Shown here in pieces: positions 52,282 to 62,541 of a DNA stretch of 64,000 nt (positions within the stretch are counted from its first letter, which is position 1; every line of letters begins with the position of its first letter). The notes under the pieces were generated by a model that was given only the letters and a program-made list of their open reading frames with translations, ran no database searches and was not told the DNA's origin. Source of the stretch: an uncultured Bacteroidota bacterium. GTDB taxonomy: Bacteria > Bacteroidota > Bacteroidia > Flavobacteriales > Flavobacteriaceae. The position numbers and the translations under genes are program-made. The stretch is from contig CACOGA010000002.1 of assembly GCA_902626585.1 (NCBI GenBank), forward strand, positions 62,001 through 126,000. Direction: 5' to 3'.

Positions 52282-53552
52282 AAAAAATTATATTATCTCT
52301 AATAGTCTTTTGTTTATTTCAACTGAGTTATTCTCAAAAAAAAGAACTTAAAACAATTGAAAAGCAGATCAAATCAGAAGAATATGAAAATGCTTTAAAT
52401 ACAATCAATTCAATTAAAAGTCTTGTGGACTCGTCTGACGATAAGATAAAGGCTAGGTATTATTATTTGAAGGGAATGGCTAGATATCAAAACGGAAATG
52501 GTTCATTTGAGAATAAATTATTGAGTATTGATGATTTTAATGAAGTAAAAGAAATTGAGTTGTCAGGTTCTAAAATATATACAATTAAAGTTGACGATAT
52601 TTTTACTGAACTGTTTAATTCATTTGTTAACGACTCAAGATCTGCACTTGACAATAAAAATTATGAAAAATCTTATAAAAATTTAGAAGCTGCATATAAT
52701 GTTTCGAAAAAAGATACTTTATACCTATATAACGCCGCTTTAGTTGCCACAGAAGCCAAAGATTATAAAGTAGCATTGGACTTTTATGAAGAATTGATTA
52801 ACCTAAAATACTCAGGTGTTTCTATGAATTATTACGCAGTAGAAAAGGAATCTGGAAAAGAGCAAGTCTTTCAAGATGAAAAGTCAAGAAATTTCTCTGT
52901 TGATGTTATCGGAACCCACGAGGCTCCAAGGGATGAGATGGCTGAATCTGTTGAAATTGACATTCTTAGGTCTATGGCTGCCATATATAAAACTCAAGAA
53001 GAGTATGATAAGTCAATTATTTATCTGGACTTAGCAAAAAAAATAGATGAAAATGATATAAATCTAATTCTCCTTGAATCTAATGTAAGATGGGAAATGG
53101 GGGAGGTTGATGAATACCAGAAACTAATTTCAAAGGCTCTTGAAATTGAACCAGATAATGTAGACCTTGTTTTCAATTTAGGTGTTGTAAATGCAGACAA
53201 AGGTAATTTTGATGATGCCATCGGATATTATAACAAGGCCATTGAAATTGATCCAAATTACACAAAAGCATATCTAAATGCTGCAGCTTTAATTCTTGAA
53301 AAAGAAGGTCCGATGATAGAAGAAATGAATTCACTTGGAATGTCTACAGCTGATTACAACAGATATGATGAGTTAAAAATTGAAAGAGAAAATCTCTATA
53401 AAAGTGCTATACCATACCTCGAGGAAGTTTACAACCTAGAAAATGACAACCTGAATGCAGCTAGAACTTTAAAGAACATCTTTTCAGCTCTGGGAGATAC
53501 AGATTCAGAAAATAAGTATAAGGTAATAGTAGCTGAGTTAGAAAATAACTGA
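52278..53552 (+). CDS. tetratricopeptide repeat protein
   Basis: Signal peptide plus TPR units ([42 protein letters not shown]); 4 bp overlap with gyrA. Confidence 0.87.
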   Translation: MKKIILSLIVFCLFQLSYSQKKELKTIEKQIKSEEYENALNTINSIKSLVDSSDDKIKARYYYLKGMARYQNGNGSFENKLLSIDDFNEVKEIELSGSKIYTIKVDDIFTELFNSFVNDSRSALDNKNYEKSYKNLEAAYNVSKKDTLYLYNAALVATEAKDYKVALDFYEELINLKYSGVSMNYYAVEKESGKEQVFQDEKSRNFSVDVIGTHEAPRDEMAESVEIDILRSMAAIYKTQEEYDKSIIYLDLAKKIDENDINLILLESNVRWEMGEVDEYQKLISKALEIEPDNVDLVFNLGVVNADKGNFDDAIGYYNKAIEIDPNYTKAYLNAAALILEKEGPMIEEMNSLGMSTADYNRYDELKIERENLYKSAIPYLEEVYNLENDNLNAARTLKNIFSALGDTDSENKYKVIVAELENN

Positions 53553-54296
53553 TTATATTATCTTTTTAATATATCTAAGTGAATGGGTATGCCTATTTTC
53601 TTCGTTATTGTATATTCCCGTTTGGTCAATTCTGTCAATCCTAACTTTTCCGCTGGCATGTATAATATGATTGTCTTTTAGAATTATTCCAACATGAATA
53701 ATCTCATCGTTATCGTTGTGAAAAAAAGCAAGATCACCAGCCTCAGATTCTTCAATAAAGCTTAATGTAACTCCTTGATTAGCTTGTTCTTTTGCATCTC
53801 TAAGCAACTTATATCCATTAATTTTATAAACCATTTGTGTAAATCCAGAGCAATCAATCCCAAAAGGAGTTTTTCCACCCCATAAATATGGGGTGTGTAA
53901 GTAGAGTAGGGCTGTATTTACAATTGAATCTCTATTCTGGATTCCCGTAATTGAATTTCCATCGTATTTATGATTAAGAAGATTAACATTGGAAATATTT
54001 GAACCAATTGAAATAGTTATTAATTCTTTATTTTCATTTTCTATAAACTCAACCAAGTCACAGGAATATGTTGGGTTATCGGTTATGACATTATCGCTTT
54101 TATCGAGTTTTTTATATTGTTTTGAATCTATCCATCCCTCATAATTATCGAATTTAGATTTTATTTTTATCCATTTACCTTTTTCTTCAATAATTGTAAA
54201 TAAATCACCGTAAACTAATTGAGAAATCATTTCCGATTTATCTGAGTCAGATAATCTTACAGGTACAATACTTAAGTTGCATATACCTAAATCCAT
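53553..54296 (-). CDS. C40 family peptidase (NlpC/P60) with SH3 domain
   Basis: YLWGGKTPFGIDCSGFTQMVYKINGYKLLRDAKEQANQG; DLAFFHNDNDEIIHVGIIL; N-terminal SH3-like region. Confidence 0.92.
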   Translation of the reverse strand: MDLGICNLSIVPVRLSDSDKSEMISQLVYGDLFTIIEEKGKWIKIKSKFDNYEGWIDSKQYKKLDKSDNVITDNPTYSCDLVEFIENENKELITISIGSNISNVNLLNHKYDGNSITGIQNRDSIVNTALLYLHTPYLWGGKTPFGIDCSGFTQMVYKINGYKLLRDAKEQANQGVTLSFIEESEAGDLAFFHNDNDEIIHVGIILKDNHIIHASGKVRIDRIDQTGIYNNEENRHTHSLRYIKKII

Positions 54297-54297
54297 A

Positions 54298-55473
54298 TTA
54301 AACCCTTATTTGAATAGACGATGCTCCACCACCTCCATTACAAATAGCTGCAACTCCATTTTTCTTTCCATTTTGATGTAAAGAGTGAATTAATGTAGTA
54401 AGTATTCTTGCGCCAGAACACCCAAGTGGATGGCCAAGAGAAACAGCTCCACCAGTTGTATTTACCTTATTAGGATCAATAGACAATATTTCAATATTAA
54501 CTAGAGGTACCATCGAAAAAGCTTCATTAATTTCAAACAAGTCAATATTGTTTAAGTCATCATTTGTTTTTCTTAGTAAATTCTCAATAGATTTGGCTGG
54601 GGCAATTGTAAACAAGTCTGGCGATGTAGCTGAATCATTATAACCAACTATTTCTGCAATTGGATTGATATTTAATTCGTTAGCTTTCTTTTTACTCATT
54701 AAAATTAGCATGGAAGCGCCATCACTAATTGGAGAAGAATTTGCTGCAGTTACAGAACCGTCTTTTACAAATGCCGGTTTAAGATTCGGAATCTTTTCAA
54801 AATTTACTTTGCTAATCTGCTCGTCCTGATCAATACATATTTCATTTCCCCTTTTATCCTTGTAATTTATAGGGATTATTTCATTTTTAAATAAACCATT
54901 TTTTGAAGAATTTATAGATCTATTATAAGAGGATATAGCGTAATTATCCTGTGACTCCCTTGAAATGCCATAGCCTGATGAACAATTATCGGCTAATACA
55001 CCCATTGATTCTTGACTGTAAACATCTGTAAGACCATCTGACATTAACCCATCAATAGTTGCGGAATTACCATACTTATTAGCTTTTCTCAAATTTAAAT
55101 AGTGAGGTGCATTACTCATGCTTTCAACTCCACCAGCAACAACTACTTCATTAATGCCTAGCTGAATCGACTGAGCAGCTAAATTAACGGCTTTTAAGCC
55201 TGATGAACATACTTTATTTACAGAGGAGCAGGGGATTTCAGGTTTTAATTTGGCCCCCAAAGCTATTTGTTTAGCTGGAGCTTGACCACAACCAGACTGT
55301 AACACATGCCCAACAATTAGCTCATCAATATCGTTTCTGTTTAAGTCGATTTTTGATAATGCTCCGTTTAAAGCATATACCCCTAACTCTACGGCTGAAA
55401 AATTTGATAAGGAGCCCATAAAACACCCAAGAGGAGTTCTTACTGCACTTACTATGACTACTTTGTTTTGCAT
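54298..55473 (-). CDS. acetyl-CoA C-acyltransferase (thiolase)
   Basis: VIVSAVRTPLGCFMGSL, VCSSGLKAVNLAAQSI, NTTGGAVSLGHPLGCSGARI, AAICNGGGGASSIQI. Confidence 0.95.
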   Translation of the reverse strand: MQNKVVIVSAVRTPLGCFMGSLSNFSAVELGVYALNGALSKIDLNRNDIDELIVGHVLQSGCGQAPAKQIALGAKLKPEIPCSSVNKVCSSGLKAVNLAAQSIQLGINEVVVAGGVESMSNAPHYLNLRKANKYGNSATIDGLMSDGLTDVYSQESMGVLADNCSSGYGISRESQDNYAISSYNRSINSSKNGLFKNEIIPINYKDKRGNEICIDQDEQISKVNFEKIPNLKPAFVKDGSVTAANSSPISDGASMLILMSKKKANELNINPIAEIVGYNDSATSPDLFTIAPAKSIENLLRKTNDDLNNIDLFEINEAFSMVPLVNIEILSIDPNKVNTTGGAVSLGHPLGCSGARILTTLIHSLHQNGKKNGVAAICNGGGGASSIQIRV

Positions 55474-55553
55474 ATGTTTATTTTTTTAAAGTTAATAAAA
55501 ATATAAATTGTATTATGCTCTTAAATATTTAGTAAATTTATTCAATATAGATT

Positions 55554-57623
55554 ATGGGTAAACTATTTAACAGTATAAATAAAGGTTTTTCTAGAATATT
55601 TAGAGTTCTTTTATTTGTATTATCAGCATTTTTAATCATCTATTTTTTTCCTAAAAGTGGAAAATTTAAGTATAATTTTGAGAATGGCAGGCCTTGGCAA
55701 TCTGAAAATCTATATGCACCTTTTGATTTTGCAATTAAAAAGTCCAAAGAGGAAATTGATGATGAAGTTACTCAAGCAAAAATAAACACCCCATTATTCT
55801 TTGAGATTGACACATTATTACCAACTAATTCAAATAATCAACTCATTTCTCGAATTGAAGAATTAAAGAATGATTCACTATTTAATCTTTTTAATGAAGA
55901 TGAGGTGAAAAATATTAAAATTCAATCTTCTGAAATTATCAATGAAGTATATTCAAAAGGCTTACTGGAAGAAAATTTTGATTTTAAAGACAGTCAGTTA
56001 ATATCAATTTTGCTCGACAACAAACTAGTCATTTCAACATATTACAACAAATTAATTAAGCCTGAAGACTTAATAACCTTTGTCAATAATAAAATTATTG
56101 AAACTAACAATGAAACTTATAAATCTCAAATAATTTCATTAGTATTTGATGTTGTTACTCCTAATTTATTTTATGACAAATTACTTTCTGATGAATCAAT
56201 TAATGAGGCCACAATTAACATATCTCCCAACAGGGGTTTTATAGAAAAAGAAACATTAATAATTTCAAAAGGTGAGGTTGTTGAAGGGGAAAAGCTTTTA
56301 ATATTAGAATCTTTACGAAAAGAATATGAGGTCAATAGCTCATCTTTTTCTGATATCTACTTAATTATTTCAGCCTACTCTTTACTGGTTATTCTTTCAT
56401 TACTTATGATTGTACTTTTTATTAGGAAGTTTGAAAGAGATATATATGAAAACAATAATAAAATTGCTTTTGTTTATTTCAACATTACAATTATAATTTT
56501 AATAACTACTTGGGTTGTAGATGTAAGTTCAAATTACATTTATATAATACCATTATGTATTATTCCGCTACTTTTTAAGGCATTTTTTGATTCTAGAATT
56601 GCCTTTTTTATACATTCTGTTACTATTATGCTGTTAGGATTTGTTGTGCCTAACAGCTATGAGTTCATATTTTTAAATATAATTGCTGGAGTTGTAACAA
56701 TACTAACATCTGATAATATTTACAAGAGAGCTAATTTGTTTATTGCCGTTGCACAGATAACCTTGGTCTACATGCTAGCTTATTTTTCTTTTTACGTAAT
56801 TCAGGAAGGAAATATTGAAAATCTACCTCTTAATAATTTCTCTTTATTCATTTTATGTGGATTATTAACTTTATTTATATATCCACTTATATATATTTAT
56901 GAAAAGATGTTTGGATTAGTTTCAGACGTTTCTTTACTGGAGCTATCCGACACAAATTCAAATTTATTAAAAGAATTATCAAACAAAGCTCCAGGAACAT
57001 TTCATCATTCGATAAATGTTGCAAATCTTGCTGAGGCTTGTGCAAATAGAATTAATGCTAACGCATTATTGTCAAGGGTAGGAGCTTTACATCACGATAT
57101 TGGAAAAATTACTAATCCATCTTTTTTTACCGAAAATCAATTATCTGAACAAAATCCCCATGATAATATCCATTCAAAAGAAAGTGTTGATATCATTAAA
57201 CAACATGTTACTGATGGTGTTAAACTGGCAAAAAATGCAGGTGTTCCTGAAAGGATAATTGAATTTATAAAAACTCATCATGGAACTAATTTAATAGGAT
57301 ACTTTTATAACAAAGAGGTTAAGTTAGATCCTGAAATCAACAAAGCAGATTTTCGATATGATGGTCCGAAACCTTTTAGTGTTGAAATGGCGCTAGTCAT
57401 GATGTGTGATTCAGTTGAAGCGGCAGTCAAGAGTATCGATAAACCCGATAATGATAAGATAGATTCTTTCGTTGAAACAATTATCGATAAGCAAGTTGAA
57501 GATCAACAATTTGAAAATTGTGAGCTAACTTTTAAAAATATTTCAATTATCAAATCTGTTCTTAAAGAAAAATTGAAAAACATTTATCACATCAGGGTAA
57601 GTTACTCTGAGGCGAGTAATTAA
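55554..57623 (+). CDS. 7TM-HD (HDIG) phosphohydrolase, PgpH-like
   Basis: Extracytoplasmic N-terminal region, seven TM helices, LSNKAPGTFHHSINVANLAEACANRI...GALHHDIGKITNPSFFTENQ HD motif. Confidence 0.9.
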   Translation: MGKLFNSINKGFSRIFRVLLFVLSAFLIIYFFPKSGKFKYNFENGRPWQSENLYAPFDFAIKKSKEEIDDEVTQAKINTPLFFEIDTLLPTNSNNQLISRIEELKNDSLFNLFNEDEVKNIKIQSSEIINEVYSKGLLEENFDFKDSQLISILLDNKLVISTYYNKLIKPEDLITFVNNKIIETNNETYKSQIISLVFDVVTPNLFYDKLLSDESINEATINISPNRGFIEKETLIISKGEVVEGEKLLILESLRKEYEVNSSSFSDIYLIISAYSLLVILSLLMIVLFIRKFERDIYENNNKIAFVYFNITIIILITTWVVDVSSNYIYIIPLCIIPLLFKAFFDSRIAFFIHSVTIMLLGFVVPNSYEFIFLNIIAGVVTILTSDNIYKRANLFIAVAQITLVYMLAYFSFYVIQEGNIENLPLNNFSLFILCGLLTLFIYPLIYIYEKMFGLVSDVSLLELSDTNSNLLKELSNKAPGTFHHSINVANLAEACANRINANALLSRVGALHHDIGKITNPSFFTENQLSEQNPHDNIHSKESVDIIKQHVTDGVKLAKNAGVPERIIEFIKTHHGTNLIGYFYNKEVKLDPEINKADFRYDGPKPFSVEMALVMMCDSVEAAVKSIDKPDNDKIDSFVETIIDKQVEDQQFENCELTFKNISIIKSVLKEKLKNIYHIRVSYSEASN

Positions 57624-57704
57624 AAAAAAATCAGATATAGTTGCGTTGTTATTAATGAAAAACTATTTTTGCAACCGCATTTTATTAAATACTTTTAGAG
57701 TATT

Positions 57705-57791
57705 GGAGAGGTGCCAGAGTGGTAATGGAGCAGATTGCTAATCTGTCGACGTGCAAACGTCGCCAGGGTTCGAATCCCTGTCTCTCCGCCA
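57705..57791 (+). tRNA. tRNA-Ser(GCT)
   Basis: GGAGAGG/TCTCTCC acceptor, CAGATTGCTAATCTG anticodon arm, long variable arm CGACGTGCAAACGTCG, GGTTCGAATCC T-arm, encoded CCA. Confidence 0.96.
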
Positions 57792-57794
57792 TCT

Positions 57795-57869
57795 CGGGGT
57801 GTAGCGTAGCCCGGTTATCGCGCCGCGTTTGGGACGCGGAGGTCGCAGGTTCGAATCCTGCCACCCCGA
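57795..57869 (+). tRNA. tRNA-Pro(TGG)
   Basis: CGGGGTG/CACCCCG acceptor, CCGCGTTTGGGACGCGG anticodon arm, GGTTCGAATCC T-arm. Confidence 0.96.
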
Positions 57870-57883
57870 CATAAATTTAGCTA

Positions 57884-57957
57884 GGTCGCGTAGCTCAGCT
57901 GGATAGAGCATCTGCCTTCTAAGCAGACGGTCAAAGGTTCGAATCCTTTCGCGATCA
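57884..57957 (+). tRNA. tRNA-Arg(TCT)
   Basis: GGTCGCG/CGCGATC acceptor, TCTGCCTTCTAAGCAGA anticodon arm, GGTTCGAATCC T-arm. Confidence 0.96.
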
Positions 57958-57964
57958 CTTTTAT

Positions 57965-57996
57965 AAACCTCAACAATTTGTTGAGGTTTATTCTTT
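57965..57996 (+). terminator. intrinsic terminator after the tRNA cluster
   Basis: AAACCTCAACAA-T-TTGTTGAGGTTT inverted repeat followed by a T-rich stretch. Confidence 0.85.
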
Positions 57997-58032
57997 TGTT
58001 TATTTTGCTTACTCTTTCGAACAAACATTTAA

Positions 58033-58040
58033 TAATTTTG
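58033..58040 (+). promoter_or_regulatory. Bacteroidota -7 promoter element (TAATTTTG) upstream of susC-like gene
   Basis: TAnnTTTG match 26 nt before the ATG at 58067. Confidence 0.45.
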
Positions 58041-58066
58041 TAAATTTATAATAACAAACTAATCTG

Positions 58067-61000
58067 ATGATGCGTAGGGGTTTAAAGCTAATCTTTTTTC
58101 TTTTTTTTACATTTAGCATAAACACAATAGCACAAAACTTATACTCGGGTAAAGTTATTGATGAAAGTAATCAACCAGTTTTTGGTGCATCAATAATCAT
58201 AAAAAAGAACTCCAATTTAGTTCAAACAGATATTGAGGGAAAATTCCTAATTGAGGCAGAAATTAACGATATATTATTGATTAGCTATTCAGGATTCAAA
58301 AATCTTGAGCTTCAACTTTCAGATAACTATGAGTTAGATAATATTATTTTAAAAGAAGATATTAAATTCTTAGACGAGATTATTGTTATTGGTTACGGAA
58401 ATCAAAGAAAAGAAATATTAACAAGTTCTGTTAGTTTGGTTAAAGGAGATGATCTGACTGATGAGCCTGTCTTAAATGTAACTCAAGCGCTTCAGGGAAA
58501 GGCCGCAGGTGTTCAAATAATATCATCCGATGCTCCAGGTGTTTCCTCAAGTGTAATTATTCGTGGTTTAGGCACAATACAAGCTGGACGTGAGCCACTT
58601 TACGTTGTTGATGGGATTTTAACCAATAACATTAATAACATAAATATAGCAGATGTAGAAACCATTAGTATTTTAAAAGATGCTGCATCCTTAGCTATTT
58701 ACGGAAATAGAGGAGCCAACGGAGTTATAATTGTTAACACAAAACAGGGTAGAGAAGAAGAGATCAAGGTTTCATATGACAATTTTATTGGAATTAGAGA
58801 TATGAGCTACAGGCCAGTTATGGCTAACTCAAGTTCGTATGTTACATATAGTAATGAGGCGATTTTATTAAATCTTCTGAATGACTCAAATCCTAATAAT
58901 GATAATGATTTAAGCGCCTTTTTTCCATCAGACCAGTTATATAACACTAATTGGCTAAATGAAATTAGTCAGCTAGCATTTCAAAGTAATCACAACATAT
59001 CAGCCTCAGGCGGAAATGAAAATTTAAAAACTTTCTTTAGTGTTGGATTAAATCAAGAAGAAGGGGTTTTAAAGGGCAGTGAATTGGAGAGAGCTACACT
59101 TAGAAGTAATTTAAATTATAAAATTTCAAAAAAAATTAAATATTCACATAATATAAGCTTTCAACTTGCAAATTCTCAACCAAAAAGTTTTGGTGTTTTT
59201 ACAACAGCCTACAAGCAAGCTCCAATTGTTCCTGTAACGGATGAAAACGGTAGATATGGCTCATCAATCGCCTTTAATAATGTAGGTAATCCAGTTGCAC
59301 AGCTTGATTTACAAAATGAAAAGCAGCGGTTTTTAAAACTTCAAGGTGCATTTAAAATAGATTATGAAATCATAGATAATTTAAATTTTACATCTCGTTT
59401 TTCTGTAGAAACAAACCATAATCGTTTTTATAATTTTGATAATAGACTTGAAACTTATTTGTCATTAGAACCTGGAAATACAATTGATAATTTTCAACCA
59501 ACAGATCCAGAGGCAGAACAAATTCCAGAAACTGTTTTATATGTAGCTCATAGTAACGATTATCGTTGGTTTTTTGATAATTATGTTACTTACAAGAAAA
59601 CGATTAATGATTCCCATAATTTTGATGTCACTTTAGGTTTAGTAGCTGAAGAAAATAAATATGAAACACTTTATGGTTCAAGAATAAATGTACCCGCAGA
59701 TGAAAATTTAAACTTTAATCTTGATTTAGGAAACAACAACGATGGCACAGAAGCTTCAGGAGGAGGTTTTTCAGAAACCAGAAAACTTTATTCATATATA
59801 TCTCGTTTAAATTATGATTTTGATAAAAAATATCTTTTAAATATATCATTCAGACAAGATGCTTCAAATTTCTTTCAAGAAAAATACCGATATGGTAATT
59901 TCTATGCTTTAAGTGCTGGTTGGTACCTAAGCAAAGAGAGTTTTATGGATGAAAGTATTTTTGATATACTCAAAGCTAGAATCAGTTATGGTAAATTAGG
60001 TAATGCACAAATTCCAAGTTTAAATATTGTCCGCTATAATCAAGGTTTTTCTTATCCATTTGGAACTAATCAGGATGTTCAGCAGGGTGGCACGGTAACC
60101 GCCACAGTACAAGAAGATTTGTCATGGGAATCAACATACGAATTTAATTTTGGAGTTGAATTTGCACTTTTAGATTATAAGCTTAACGGTGAAATAGATA
60201 TATATGAAAGAATTAATAGTAATGCTATTTTACCCTTACAACTTCCTAACACATTTGGATTTGACCCATTTCTATCACACGTAGGTGAAATTAAAAATGT
60301 TGGAGTAGAGTTAAGCTTGGATTGGAGTGAAAGCATAAATGATGATCTATCTTACTCAATTAATACAAATCTTTCTCACAATAAAAACGAACTAAGTAAG
60401 ATTTCTAATCAATATTTTACAAATCAAACTGGTGGAAATATTAATAATGGCCAGTATACCAAAAGAGTTTCAATTGGACAACCTTTAGGGAGTTTCTATT
60501 TATATGAAATAGCAGGAATTGATGATCGAGGTGAATTTGTTTACAAAGATCTAAATAATGACGGTGAGATAAATGAAAATGACAGAAGATTCTTTGGGTC
60601 ATACATTCCTTCTTTGGTGTCTTCTTTTAACTTAAAAGTTATTTATAAAAACTTTGATGTTAATATTGCGGCCTACGGGAGTTTTGGAAATATGGTTTAT
60701 AACGGTAAAAAAGCACAGAGATTTGGTAATGAGAACATTGAGCAATTTGTTTTTAATAATCGTTGGACAAGTGGTAGGCCTAGCACAAATACACCTGCAG
60801 CATCTAATAATGTACCTCTTTCTTCAAACTATTTTTTAGAGTCTGGAGATTATTTTAGAATTAATAATTTCACCATAGGATATACATTTGAAATGGAAAA
60901 GTCAAAATTGTTCAATAACACTAGACTGTATTTTACGGCGAAAAACCCTTTAATGCTAAAGAAATTTTCAGGATATACACCCGAGCTTCCTGGTGACCCC

Positions 61001-61078
61001 ATGGGTTTAGCTGGAGTCGAGCTGGATGCATATCCTACACTTAGCTCATATTATCTAGGAATAAATATGTCATTTTAA
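58067..61078 (+). CDS. SusC/RagA family TonB-linked outer membrane protein
   Basis: CarboxypepD-like domain, IIVIGYGNQRKEILTSSVS TonB box region, RGLGTIQAGREPLYVVDGIL, SILKDAASLAIYGNRGANGVIIV. Confidence 0.96.
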   Translation: MMRRGLKLIFFLFFTFSINTIAQNLYSGKVIDESNQPVFGASIIIKKNSNLVQTDIEGKFLIEAEINDILLISYSGFKNLELQLSDNYELDNIILKEDIKFLDEIIVIGYGNQRKEILTSSVSLVKGDDLTDEPVLNVTQALQGKAAGVQIISSDAPGVSSSVIIRGLGTIQAGREPLYVVDGILTNNINNINIADVETISILKDAASLAIYGNRGANGVIIVNTKQGREEEIKVSYDNFIGIRDMSYRPVMANSSSYVTYSNEAILLNLLNDSNPNNDNDLSAFFPSDQLYNTNWLNEISQLAFQSNHNISASGGNENLKTFFSVGLNQEEGVLKGSELERATLRSNLNYKISKKIKYSHNISFQLANSQPKSFGVFTTAYKQAPIVPVTDENGRYGSSIAFNNVGNPVAQLDLQNEKQRFLKLQGAFKIDYEIIDNLNFTSRFSVETNHNRFYNFDNRLETYLSLEPGNTIDNFQPTDPEAEQIPETVLYVAHSNDYRWFFDNYVTYKKTINDSHNFDVTLGLVAEENKYETLYGSRINVPADENLNFNLDLGNNNDGTEASGGGFSETRKLYSYISRLNYDFDKKYLLNISFRQDASNFFQEKYRYGNFYALSAGWYLSKESFMDESIFDILKARISYGKLGNAQIPSLNIVRYNQGFSYPFGTNQDVQQGGTVTATVQEDLSWESTYEFNFGVEFALLDYKLNGEIDIYERINSNAILPLQLPNTFGFDPFLSHVGEIKNVGVELSLDWSESINDDLSYSINTNLSHNKNELSKISNQYFTNQTGGNINNGQYTKRVSIGQPLGSFYLYEIAGIDDRGEFVYKDLNNDGEINENDRRFFGSYIPSLVSSFNLKVIYKNFDVNIAAYGSFGNMVYNGKKAQRFGNENIEQFVFNNRWTSGRPSTNTPAASNNVPLSSNYFLESGDYFRINNFTIGYTFEMEKSKLFNNTRLYFTAKNPLMLKKFSGYTPELPGDPMGLAGVELDAYPTLSSYYLGINMSF

Positions 61079-61088
61079 TCAATTATTC

Positions 61089-62531
61089 ATGAAGGAAAAT
61101 AACAGAAATTTAAAAATATTTATAACGTTGATTATTACGGTAAATTTATTTATTCAGTCGTGTTCTGAGGAATTTCTAGAAATAGATGCTAATCAAATTA
61201 CCGCTAGCTCAATTACTGAGGAACAAGCAGTTGAGCTGGTCAACGGTATTTATAATATTTTTTTAAGCTGGCAGGTAAGCTCATTTTCGTGGAATGGTAT
61301 AACAAGTATTGCTAGTGATGATGCTGATAAAGGAAGTGATTTAGGAGATACAGGTTCAGATAAACATCTTTTAGATGCCTTAAATCATGATGCAACATCT
61401 ATTTCTGTTGCTGAAGTATGGGAGGGTCATTTTAACGGAATACAAAGAGCTAATCAAGCTATTAATAGAATTCAACCATTCGACGATTTGGATATTGAAT
61501 TAAAAACAAGACTGTTAGGTGAAGCAAAATTTTTAAGAGCTTTATTATATTTTAGGTTATTACAAACATTTGGCGAACTCCCACTTATTACAGAAACTCC
61601 AGACGTTAATTCTCCTATTGAGGATTTATTAAGCAGGGCTACTATTGATGAAACATTTTTATTTATCGAAGATGATTTGATACAAGCGATAGAATCCCTA
61701 CCAAATAAGAGTCAATACCCAAATATTGAATTAGGAAGAGCCACCAAGGGAGCCGCAAAGACACTTTTGGCAAAGGTTAGTATGTATCAGGAAAAATGGG
61801 AAAATGTTCTTGCCTTAACAAATGAAGTAATTGAATCAGGTGAATATAGTCTTACGGCAAATTATGAGGATATTTGGAAAGAGATTGGTGAAAATAATCA
61901 AGAATCAATTTTTGAAATTCAAGCTAAAGGAGCTATTCCATCAGTAGGGGTAGATAAATATAGTTTAACTCAAGGAGCCAGAGGTGAAGGTGGTTGGGGC
62001 TGGGGTTTTAATGTTCCTAGTACTGAACTACTAAATTCTTACGCGGAAAATGATCTTAGAAGAGATGCAACTATAATTTTCAGGGGAGAAACATTGTATG
62101 ATGGAAGGTATGTTCCTGAAACAGTTGTTAATGAGATGTATAATCAAAAAGCTTATTCAAGTGCTTTTACAGAATTCGAACAAACCGGTAAAAATATTAG
62201 GATATTTAGATATGCAGAAGTTTTATTAATGAATGCTGAAGCGGCAATTCATTTAGGAGGAGATGTTTCAGGTCCTATTAACCTGATTAGATACAGAGCG
62301 GGCCTAAATCCCATAAATAACCCAACACAATTAGATGTGTGGAATGAGAGAAGATGGGAGTTAGCTTTTGAACATGACCGATATTTTGATCTAGTGAGAC
62401 AAGGCAGAGCAGCTAATGTGCTACAATCATTAGGGAAACCATTTATTGTAGGAAAACACGAGCTATTTCCCATTCCTCAACAACAGATAGACTTAAGTAA
62501 CGGTATTTTAACCCAAAATCCTGGATGGTAA
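61089..62531 (+). CDS. SusD/RagB family nutrient-binding outer membrane lipoprotein
   Basis: Lipobox LFIQSCSEEFLEI, RANQAINRIQPF, GEAKFLRALLYFRLLQTFGELPLITE, C-terminal FPIPQQQIDLSNGILTQNPGW. Confidence 0.95.
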   Translation: MKENNRNLKIFITLIITVNLFIQSCSEEFLEIDANQITASSITEEQAVELVNGIYNIFLSWQVSSFSWNGITSIASDDADKGSDLGDTGSDKHLLDALNHDATSISVAEVWEGHFNGIQRANQAINRIQPFDDLDIELKTRLLGEAKFLRALLYFRLLQTFGELPLITETPDVNSPIEDLLSRATIDETFLFIEDDLIQAIESLPNKSQYPNIELGRATKGAAKTLLAKVSMYQEKWENVLALTNEVIESGEYSLTANYEDIWKEIGENNQESIFEIQAKGAIPSVGVDKYSLTQGARGEGGWGWGFNVPSTELLNSYAENDLRRDATIIFRGETLYDGRYVPETVVNEMYNQKAYSSAFTEFEQTGKNIRIFRYAEVLLMNAEAAIHLGGDVSGPINLIRYRAGLNPINNPTQLDVWNERRWELAFEHDRYFDLVRQGRAANVLQSLGKPFIVGKHELFPIPQQQIDLSNGILTQNPGW

Positions 62532-62541
62532 ATAAAGAAAT

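Noticed and set aside
57738-58028. 96 aa minus-strand ORF (MFVRKSKQ...RDRDSNPGDVCTSTD)
   Set aside because: Lies antisense across the three tRNA genes; this is the classic spurious tRNA-complement ORF (DSNPG/RIRTFDRLL strings), not a protein.
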